Position numbers and translations under genes: made by a program
Assembly (NCBI GenBank): GCA_902781705.1
Contig: CACZKE010000018.1
Span: 1-54,362 of the forward strand
Direction: 5' to 3'
Origin: an uncultured Bacteroidia bacterium
GTDB taxonomy: Bacteria; Bacteroidota; Bacteroidia; Bacteroidales; UBA932
Length of the DNA stretch: 54,362 nucleotides
Notes under the pieces: model-generated
The model's input: the letters and a program-made list of their open reading frames with translations, nothing else
Database searches by the model: none
Told to the model about the DNA's origin: nothing
Shown: piece by piece, positions 26,695 through 33,858 of the stretch
Layout of the letters: every line of letters starts with the position of its first letter
Numbering within the stretch: the first letter of the stretch is position 1

Positions 26695-28527
26695 ATGGAA
26701 ACGATTCATAGAATACTCCTGCTAAGTGCGGCTATCCTGGCGGCGGCTGCCTGCCACGAGAAGCCGACGGACCCGGTGGACCCCACCCCCGCGGGTCCGG
26801 AGCCCCAGACGCGGACGCTTACCTTCGTCCTCCCCGCCGTTGAGGCGGGAGAGGACGGGGAAATCCCCGCCGCCCTCAAGACCGCCTGGAAGGCCGGCGA
26901 CCAGATCGTCGTCCACGGCGAATATGCCAAGGACCAGGTGGTCGTGACCCTCGCCGCCGGGGACATCTCCGGTGACGGGAAATCCGCCACGGTGAAGGTG
27001 GACGGCCTCTATCCCTACGAGCGCGACGATTGCTCCAGCACCCTGTACGCCTCCTATCCGGCGTCGGTGGCCGACAATCTCAAGCACTGTTTCTTCTACA
27101 GCAAGTTCTCCACGACCAACGAGCAGCTCATGGCCGCCTGCAACAGCGGCGACACCTTCCGGTTCCAGAACATCTGCGGCATCCTGTCGATGACCGTGGA
27201 GGGGGACTTCGGCGGCTACACCGTCTCCACGCCCAAGAAGGAGGCGCTGGGCTATGAGTTCCTGCAGGTGAAGGTCACCGACAACGAGCAGAACTACCGC
27301 CAGTACATCGGCAATCCCGTCCTCCAGTTGGACGGGACGGTGCAGGGCGGCGAGATCCTCGTGTTCGTCCCGGACGGCACCGCCTTCGAAAGCGGCTTCG
27401 TCGTCAAGTTCAAGGAAGGGGACGACTACACCCGGATCTACAAATATACCGAGCCCCTGGAGATCGCCCGCGGCACCGTGGTGAACATCGGCGACATCAC
27501 GGACGAGGTCCAGCACTACGACAACCCGTTCTCCAGCGACATCATCGACCTGGATGCGAAGGGCAACGCGAACAGTTACGTCGTCACCGCCCCCGGCGGC
27601 TACAAGTTCAAGGCCGTCTATGGCAATGAGTCAACGAGTTACCTCCAGGATGTGGATGTGGCCGAGGTCCTTTGGGAGACCTGGAACAGCACCGAAGAGG
27701 TCACGCCGAACAGCGTCGTCGCTTCCGCCTCCTTCGCCGAGGACTACATCATCCTCCATACGCCCGAAACCCTGCATCCCGGCAACGCCGTCATTGCGGC
27801 GAAGGATGCCGACGGCAAGATCCTCTGGAGCTGGCACATCTGGGTGCCTGCGACGGAAATCGTGACCGCCAGTTTCGGCGGGATCATGGGGAACGACCTG
27901 ATGGACCGCAACCTGGGCGCCCTCGTGGCCGCCGAGGCGACGGCCGCCCCGGTGGATGCCCGCTCCTACGGCATGGTGTACCAGTGGGGTCGCAAGGACC
28001 CGTTCGTGGCCTCCGGCGTCGCCCTGGCGAACACCCTCGCCACGGTGGCCGGCGCGCAGGACGAGGTGGCGCCCGCCCAGATCACCCTGGAGGAATCCAT
28101 CGCGAACCCGCGCCTGCTCGGCCACACCAACAACGGTGACTGGCTGCTCGTGCCGGACAACGAAATGTGGAGCGATACGGACAAGACCCGTTACGATCCC
28201 TGCCCGCCCGGCTACCGCGTACCGCCCATGAACACCACCGTCCCATTCTGGAACAACATCTCCACCCAGGCGGGTTGGAGCGTGAACAAGGAAGCGGGAT
28301 GGATCACCATCGGCGATCCCGCCACGGTCCTTCCGATTGCAGGTTACCGCGATGACTATTCCGTGGACGGCATGGCCAAAGTGGGACTGAGAACCCTCCT
28401 GTGGACGGCGAAGAATTCGACCGACGCGGCCGGCAGCGGCAACGACCTGCGGCCCGACGGCGGCACCTTCACGCTCAAGGGCGCGCCCAAGGCCCGCCTG
28501 GGCTCCGTCAGATGTGTTGTGGAATAA
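26695..28527 (+). CDS. Fimbrillin-like lipoprotein with FISUMP-like module
   Basis: 610 residues. Lipoprotein signal (AAILAAAAC, Cys20) and a Pro-rich spacer, then a fimbrillin/Mfa-like beta domain (about 40-270; TAWKAGDQIVVHGEY is the family-like start). From residue 283 on comes a module of about 330 residues that recurs twice in the next gene. Key segments are AEVLWETWNSTEEVTPNSVV, KILWSWHIWVPATEI, MDRNLGALVAA, YQWGRKDPF, YDPCPPGYRVP and the ending GSVRCVVE. The latter part resembles the Fibrobacter-succinogenes-major-paralogous domain. It is likely exposed on the surface in glycan binding or adhesion. No catalytic motif is recognised. Confidence 0.65.
   Translation: METIHRILLLSAAILAAAACHEKPTDPVDPTPAGPEPQTRTLTFVLPAVEAGEDGEIPAALKTAWKAGDQIVVHGEYAKDQVVVTLAAGDISGDGKSATVKVDGLYPYERDDCSSTLYASYPASVADNLKHCFFYSKFSTTNEQLMAACNSGDTFRFQNICGILSMTVEGDFGGYTVSTPKKEALGYEFLQVKVTDNEQNYRQYIGNPVLQLDGTVQGGEILVFVPDGTAFESGFVVKFKEGDDYTRIYKYTEPLEIARGTVVNIGDITDEVQHYDNPFSSDIIDLDAKGNANSYVVTAPGGYKFKAVYGNESTSYLQDVDVAEVLWETWNSTEEVTPNSVVASASFAEDYIILHTPETLHPGNAVIAAKDADGKILWSWHIWVPATEIVTASFGGIMGNDLMDRNLGALVAAEATAAPVDARSYGMVYQWGRKDPFVASGVALANTLATVAGAQDEVAPAQITLEESIANPRLLGHTNNGDWLLVPDNEMWSDTDKTRYDPCPPGYRVPPMNTTVPFWNNISTQAGWSVNKEAGWITIGDPATVLPIAGYRDDYSVDGMAKVGLRTLLWTAKNSTDAAGSGNDLRPDGGTFTLKGAPKARLGSVRCVVE
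27541..28524 (+). repeat. WETW/FISUMP-like module, copy A
   Basis: Codes for residues 283-610 of the lipoprotein at 26695. It begins DLDAKGNANSYVV and ends VRCVVE, and is repeated as copies B and C in the next gene. Confidence 0.75.
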
Positions 28528-28547
28528 CAGAATAAAAACAGAACCAT

Positions 28548-31500
28548 ATGAAAAAGTTTTTCACCCTTGCAGTGCTGGCGCTCCTTGCGATCGGTTGCGC
28601 CAAGGAATATGACGATACGCCCATCCGGGACCTGATCGCCGGCCTGGATGCGCGGATCAGCGAGTTGGAGTCCTCCATCTCGGCCATCCAGTCCACGGTG
28701 GGCGACGGCAAGTTCGTCCGGAAAGTGGAGGAGTACAAGGACCCGGATACGGGCCGTACCACCGGCATCACCGTCACTTACACCGACGGTAACGTCGTGC
28801 ATTTCAACATCGTCCCCGCGGATCCCACCCAGGGCCCCGTTTTCTCCGTCATCCGGAACGGTGCCGGCGAACTGGTCTGGGCCGTGGACGGCGTGACCGT
28901 CAAGATGGATGGGGCGGATGTCCCTGTGTATCAGACGCCTACCTTCACCATTGACGAGGAAGGCAACCTCCTCGTCGAGGTCGATGGCAAGACGACCAAC
29001 CTCGGACCGGTCAAGAGCGAAGGCGCCACCCTCCAGGACGGCATCTTCACGAACCTCGCCGTCACCGACGAGGCCGTGGTCCTGACGCTCTCCGACGGTT
29101 CCACGGTGAACATCCCGTTCGCCGAGGCTTTCAAACTGAACATCGAGACCACCGAGTTCACCTTCAGCGCCCTGGATCCCATCGAGATTCCCTACACCGT
29201 CTCCGCGAAGACCGAGGGCACCGTCGTGGGTGTCGCCGGTTACAGCCCCAAGGAGTTCAGCGTGGCCGTGGAGGCCGACAAGATCGTCGTCACGCCCCTC
29301 AGCGCCAAGTCCTCCGGCGTCCTCCTCGCCTATGCCGATTCCAAGGTGGGCCTGACCTCCCTGGTGAGCATCACCGTGGAGGCCGAGGGCTTCGAGGTCA
29401 CCGACGAGCCGTATGACATCGAAGTGGATTACATGGCCCCGGGCGAGGACGCCGTCGTCACGGTGAATGCCGTTTCCAACATCTCCTTCGAGGTGAAACC
29501 CGTGGAGGAATGGATCCACGTGGCCAGTGTCAGGAGCCAGTCCTATGTCATCACCCTCAAACTCGACGACAACAAGACCGGCGAAATCCGGACGGGTACC
29601 GTGAACGTCGTGAAGGCCGGCACGGAAGAGATCGTCCAGACCATCACCGTCGCCCAGCTTCCCGCCATCGACGAATCGGGTCCGAAGAACCTCAGCAAGA
29701 AGGGGGCGGCCAACAGTTACATCGTCACCGAGCCCGGCGACTACAAGTTCTGGGCGGTCCAGGGCAACAGCGGCATCGCCGTGAATCCCGCCACCGTGGA
29801 AGTTCTTTGGGAGACCTGGAACAACGCCGAGGAGGTCACCGCAAACAGCGTCATCGCCACTGTCAGACTTGACGGCAGCTATGTGGTGTTCGCCACGCCC
29901 GAGACCCTCAAGCCCGGCAACGCCGTCATCGCGGCGAAGGACGCCGCCGGGACCATCCTCTGGAGCTGGCACATCTGGGTGCCCGCGACCGAGGTCGTGA
30001 CGGCCGACTACGGCATCTACTCCGCGCCGATGATGGACCGCAACCTGGGTGCCCTCGTGGCCGCTACGGTCGATGCCGAGGCTCCCGTCGAGTCCTTCGG
30101 CCTGACCTACCAGTGGGGCCGCAAGGATCCGTTCCCGGGTCCGAAGGCCGCCAAGAGCGGTGACAACGCCACCGTCGCCGGCGTCGCGGTTTCCACCAAG
30201 CCCGGAAACGGCACTTCCGCCGAATCCTGCATGACCGTCGAGGAGACCATCGCCAATCCGACCGTGCTGGGCTTCACCCAGAACGGCGACTGGCTCCCGG
30301 CCGAACTCGCGGACAACACGCTCTGGCAGAATGAGGTGAAGACCAAGTACGACCCGTGCCCTCCGGGATACCGCGTCCCTGCAAGAGACACCGAGTCCGC
30401 CTTCCACAGTTCCGACCTTTCCGCCGCGACCGGCTGGAATGAAAACGGCGCCCAGTACTGGTTCGCCCTGGGTGAGCCCCAGGCCGTGTTCCCGTTTGCC
30501 GGTTACCGTGACGACTATTCCCCGGGCGGCATGACGCACGCCTATGACCGCGGCGCTTACTGGACCGCCTACGCTTCCCAGGCCGCAAAGGCCTACTACG
30601 TGAACGTGCGTGCCGGTTCCGCCCACGCCCGGGCAGAGGCCGGCAAGTCCCGCGCCGGTTCCGTCCGCTGCGTCTCCGCCGAAGAGACGCCCATCCTCCC
30701 TCCGGACGAGCCCACCGGCCCGGCGTCTTCCGTCGTGGACCTGAGCGAGAAGGCCACGGCCAACAGCTATATCGTCTCCGCCGCCGGCGACTACAAGTTC
30801 AAGGCGGTCAAGGGGAACGGTGACGAGGCCGTTGCCGCCGCTTCCGCGGAAATCCTCTGGGAGACCTGGAACAACGGGGAAGAGGTGACCGCGAACAGCG
30901 TCATCGCTTCCGTCGGACTGAAGGACGGCTACGTCACCTTCTCCACGCCGGCGACCCTGAAGCCCGGCAACGCCCTCATCGCGGCGAAGGATGCCGCCGG
31001 CACCGTCCTTTGGAGTTGGCACATCTGGATTCCGGCGACGGAGGTGACGGCGAGCACCTTCGGCGGCATCGTGAACAATCCCATGATGGACCGAAACCTG
31101 GGCGCCCTGGTGGCTGCCGAGGCGGGCGAGGCCGAGCCGGACATCCTCTCCTACGGCCTGTTCTACACCTGGGGCCGCAAGGACCCGTTCCCGGCCCCGA
31201 ATGTGAAGACCACCGGTGAAGTCAAGTATGACGGTGCGCTGATGACCGTCGCGGAGAGCGTCCAGAACCCGACCGTGTACGTGAAGACCGGCGGGGACAG
31301 CGTGAAGGACTGGACCACGGAAATGAGCAACGGCCTCTGGGGTGCGGAGAAGACCGTGTATGACCCGTGCCCGGCCGGCTACAAGGTCGCCTACCGCGAC
31401 AAGACCGAACCGTTCTGGGGCGGCATCTCCGCTGCAACCGGCTATGAGTTCAATACGACGTACAAATGGTTCAAGGCGGGCGATCCGGCGACCGTGTTCC

Positions 31501-31694
31501 CGGTGCCCGGCTACATCGACCAGGGCTCCCTGGAGCGGGCGGGTGTCCGCGCCTATATCTGGAGCGCCTACGCCTCCAGCGGCGACCTGAACATCGCCTA
31601 CCAGATGTATGTCAACAGCGGTTCCATTTCCGTGACCGAGCAGCGCAAGTCCCGCGCTGGCAACATCCGCTGCGTCGCGGAACCGACCGAGTAA
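28548..31694 (+). CDS. DUF4988 lipoprotein with duplicated FISUMP-like modules
   Basis: 1048 residues. Lipoprotein signal (LALLAIGC, Cys17). Next comes a short coiled coil (RDLIAGLDARISELESSISA) leading into a DUF4988-type N-terminal domain (about 20-200), then beta domains including a BACON-like one (about 285-375, ISFEVKPVEEWIHV). Two copies of the module seen in the previous gene follow, at residues 378-709 and 731-1044, each starting with ANSYIV and ending V/IRCV. A Pro-rich linker (PILPPDEPTGP) separates them. The product is probably a large surface-exposed glycan-binding or adhesive protein. The first half is closely matched by the truncated gene at the right edge of the window (53068), so the two loci share this component. 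Confidence 0.7.
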   Translation: MKKFFTLAVLALLAIGCAKEYDDTPIRDLIAGLDARISELESSISAIQSTVGDGKFVRKVEEYKDPDTGRTTGITVTYTDGNVVHFNIVPADPTQGPVFSVIRNGAGELVWAVDGVTVKMDGADVPVYQTPTFTIDEEGNLLVEVDGKTTNLGPVKSEGATLQDGIFTNLAVTDEAVVLTLSDGSTVNIPFAEAFKLNIETTEFTFSALDPIEIPYTVSAKTEGTVVGVAGYSPKEFSVAVEADKIVVTPLSAKSSGVLLAYADSKVGLTSLVSITVEAEGFEVTDEPYDIEVDYMAPGEDAVVTVNAVSNISFEVKPVEEWIHVASVRSQSYVITLKLDDNKTGEIRTGTVNVVKAGTEEIVQTITVAQLPAIDESGPKNLSKKGAANSYIVTEPGDYKFWAVQGNSGIAVNPATVEVLWETWNNAEEVTANSVIATVRLDGSYVVFATPETLKPGNAVIAAKDAAGTILWSWHIWVPATEVVTADYGIYSAPMMDRNLGALVAATVDAEAPVESFGLTYQWGRKDPFPGPKAAKSGDNATVAGVAVSTKPGNGTSAESCMTVEETIANPTVLGFTQNGDWLPAELADNTLWQNEVKTKYDPCPPGYRVPARDTESAFHSSDLSAATGWNENGAQYWFALGEPQAVFPFAGYRDDYSPGGMTHAYDRGAYWTAYASQAAKAYYVNVRAGSAHARAEAGKSRAGSVRCVSAEETPILPPDEPTGPASSVVDLSEKATANSYIVSAAGDYKFKAVKGNGDEAVAAASAEILWETWNNGEEVTANSVIASVGLKDGYVTFSTPATLKPGNALIAAKDAAGTVLWSWHIWIPATEVTASTFGGIVNNPMMDRNLGALVAAEAGEAEPDILSYGLFYTWGRKDPFPAPNVKTTGEVKYDGALMTVAESVQNPTVYVKTGGDSVKDWTTEMSNGLWGAEKTVYDPCPAGYKVAYRDKTEPFWGGISAATGYEFNTTYKWFKAGDPATVFPVPGYIDQGSLERAGVRAYIWSAYASSGDLNIAYQMYVNSGSISVTEQRKSRAGNIRCVAEPTE
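29679..30680 (+). repeat. WETW/FISUMP-like module, copy B
   Basis: Codes for residues 378 to about 711 of the lipoprotein at 28548. It is closest to copy C over the first 130 residues: in the block PGNAxIAAKDAAG-TxLWSWHIWxPATEV only three of 28 positions differ between B and C. Confidence 0.75.
30732..31691 (+). repeat. WETW/FISUMP-like module, copy C
   Basis: Codes for residues 729-1048 of the lipoprotein at 28548. It shares with copies A and B the segments ANSYIV, LWETWNNGEEVTANSV, LWSWHIWIPATEV, DRNLGALVAAE, WGRKDPFP, YDPCPAGYKV and IRCVAE. Confidence 0.75.
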
Positions 31695-31704
31695 CCCCCC
31701 GGCC

Positions 31705-33762
31705 ATGAAAATGACATCTCACATATTCCTCGTGCTGCTCCTGGGTCTTTTTACGGCCCAGGGGTGCACCGACGACCGTATGGGGATGATCGTCCCGAAC
31801 CCCGGTTCCAAGCCCACGGCGGGAGAGGTCCCGAACGGGGATCCGTTCAACCCGGATGCGCCTCCGACCCCGGTGGACCCGACGGATCCCACGGATCCCT
31901 GGTCGCAGAACCCGGACCGGCTCGCCCGGCTGGGCAAGACCCCCATCATCGAAGTCTATTATACCGAGTACACCCGGGCGGATCTGTTCCCTTCCCTGGA
32001 AGAGGTGCGTAACTTCACCCACATCAACGTGGGCCACGCCCGTTTCCAGGACAAGGACAACGGGACCGGCATCGCCATCGACCCCAAGGGCATCCCGCTG
32101 ATCCAACGGTTCGTCGCCTACAAGGCGCAGTATCCGGAACTGAAGGTGAAGGTGCAGATGGGCGGCTGGGGCAAGAATGCCGACGGCTGGTCCCAGATGG
32201 CCGGAGACCCGGTCAAGCGCAAGGCCTTCGTGGATGCGTGCGTGGACATGTGCAACACCTACGGCGTGGACGGGTTCGACATCGACTGGGAGTATCCCAC
32301 CTATGCGGCCAAGGACGGCGACCATGTGAACGCCGCCAGCCCGGCCGACTGGGAGAACTTCGTCACGCTCTTCAAGGAGATGCGCGAGGCGATGCCGGAC
32401 AAGATCCTCTCCTATGCGGCGTCCGACAGCGGCAAGTACACGGACAACTACGGCGTGCTTCCGTACATCGACTACATCAACGTGATGACCTACGACGAGG
32501 GTAACCCGCCGTACCACAATGCACCGCTGTACCGGAGCTCGATCACGGGCAGCCGCTGCTGCGCGGAGGCCATCGACGATATCTTCCACGGGCAGCAGAA
32601 GATCCCGTACCAGATGATGAACTTCGGCCTGGCGTTCTACGGCCATGGGGACGGTTACAAACTCAAGACGGGCAACCGGTATCCCGCGTCGGTGGACTAC
32701 AGCAAGCTGAATGACATCTTCTTCAAGGGCACCTGCGACGGCTATGACGTCAAGGGCGTGAACTACCGCATCTGGGACGACGTCGCGAAGGTCCCGTACC
32801 TCGCCGACGCCCTGGGCAAGATGTACGCCAGCTACGAGGACATCGAGTCCATCAATGCGAAAGTGGAGTACCTCAAGTCCCGGAACATGCTGGGTGCGAT
32901 GATCTGGGAGTACCGGCATGATGACGACGCCGGCACCCTCCGCCACGCGGTAAAGCATGCCATGGACGGAACTCCCGATGCACCAGGTAAATACGAGCGC
33001 CCGGAAGAGTATCATCCGAAGGAGGTCCCCGTCATGGGCAAGGTCGAGTTCTCCAGGAAACTCCAGAGCGGAAGCGCCATCGTGGAGGAACTCTCCGGCC
33101 TGTGCCTTTCGAAGGACGGCGACTTCCTCTGGGGCGTAGGGGACAACGGCGCCCTGTATAAGATCAACTTCGACGGTACCTTCACGCAGCACTGGACCTA
33201 TGAGCCCGACATGGAAGGCCTGTGCATGGACCCGGCCACCGGGACGATGTACATGGCCATCGAGCCCAAGCGCGTGTACAGCCTCGCGGCCCCGTACCAG
33301 TCCAAGACCACCCTGTGGGACGTGGCCGAAGCGGAAAGCATGGGCAACTCCGGCATCGAAGGCATCGCCTGGCACAAGGGTAACCTGTACCTGGGTTCCC
33401 AGACCGGCGCCACCCTGTGGGAATATGCCCTGGACGGCACCCGGCTGTGGAAACGGAGCCTCCGCGACGTGACGCCCACGATCTCGGAGATCGCCGGACT
33501 GGACTACGACGCGCAGAACGACTGGCTCTGGGTTATCGACTCCAATTCCAACAAGGACAACCCGCAGTATCTGGGCTACACGGTGTATCTGTTCAACGGC
33601 AACGCCACCGAACTCCTCGCGACCTACTACGTGGGAGACTTCGCCAACTGGAACCCGGAGAGCATCTGCGTGGACCGGGCCCATGGCTGCATCTGGATTG
33701 CCGACGATTGCGGTGACGCCACCCCGTCCATCCTGCACAAGGTCCTGTTCTCAGGGCTGTAA
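31705..33762 (+). CDS. GH18 enzyme fused to SdiA-regulated-like propeller
   Basis: 685 residues. Lipoprotein signal (LLLGLFTAQGC, Cys21), then a Pro/Asp-rich linker (about 30-75). The GH18 barrel (about 78-420) carries VDGFDIDWEYP with catalytic Glu196 and the strands KVKVQMGGWG, NVMTYDEG and GAMIWEYRHD. The last 240 residues (about 443-685) are a repeated beta structure (ELSGLCLSKDGDFLWGVGDN, DMEGLCMDPATGTMYMAIEP, GIEGIAWHKGNLYLGS, EIAGLDYDAQNDWLWVIDSN) resembling the SdiA-regulated/phytase-like beta-propeller family. It should act at the surface on GlcNAc-containing glycans. The propeller may bind substrate or add a second activity. It is the last gene of the operon and a hairpin terminator follows. 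Confidence 0.85.
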   Translation: MKMTSHIFLVLLLGLFTAQGCTDDRMGMIVPNPGSKPTAGEVPNGDPFNPDAPPTPVDPTDPTDPWSQNPDRLARLGKTPIIEVYYTEYTRADLFPSLEEVRNFTHINVGHARFQDKDNGTGIAIDPKGIPLIQRFVAYKAQYPELKVKVQMGGWGKNADGWSQMAGDPVKRKAFVDACVDMCNTYGVDGFDIDWEYPTYAAKDGDHVNAASPADWENFVTLFKEMREAMPDKILSYAASDSGKYTDNYGVLPYIDYINVMTYDEGNPPYHNAPLYRSSITGSRCCAEAIDDIFHGQQKIPYQMMNFGLAFYGHGDGYKLKTGNRYPASVDYSKLNDIFFKGTCDGYDVKGVNYRIWDDVAKVPYLADALGKMYASYEDIESINAKVEYLKSRNMLGAMIWEYRHDDDAGTLRHAVKHAMDGTPDAPGKYERPEEYHPKEVPVMGKVEFSRKLQSGSAIVEELSGLCLSKDGDFLWGVGDNGALYKINFDGTFTQHWTYEPDMEGLCMDPATGTMYMAIEPKRVYSLAAPYQSKTTLWDVAEAESMGNSGIEGIAWHKGNLYLGSQTGATLWEYALDGTRLWKRSLRDVTPTISEIAGLDYDAQNDWLWVIDSNSNKDNPQYLGYTVYLFNGNATELLATYYVGDFANWNPESICVDRAHGCIWIADDCGDATPSILHKVLFSGL

Positions 33763-33780
33763 GCCCTGTCCATTCCCGGG

Positions 33781-33816
33781 AAATCCGCCCCTCGACTTGA
33801 ACGGGCGGATTTTTTT
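33781..33816 (+). terminator. Strong intrinsic terminator of the PUL operon
   Basis: A perfect 10-bp stem (AAATCCGCCC at 33781-33790 with GGGCGGATTT at 33803-33812) is followed by a run of T. It lies 18 bases after the GH18-propeller stop and should end the long operon that starts near 8027. Confidence 0.9.
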
Positions 33817-33826
33817 CGTATCTTTG
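33797..33826 (+). promoter_or_regulatory. Promoter of the patatin-MscS-Agp-GH78 operon
   Basis: The -7 element TATCTTTG (33819-33826) is preceded by a TTG -33 element (33797-33799) with a 19-base spacer, the canonical Bacteroidetes layout. The -33 element lies in the loop of the preceding terminator. About 32 bases separate the -7 box from the patatin ATG. Confidence 0.75.
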
Positions 33827-33858
33827 AAAACTATATCGAAACTCAACCTTCTTGCCTT

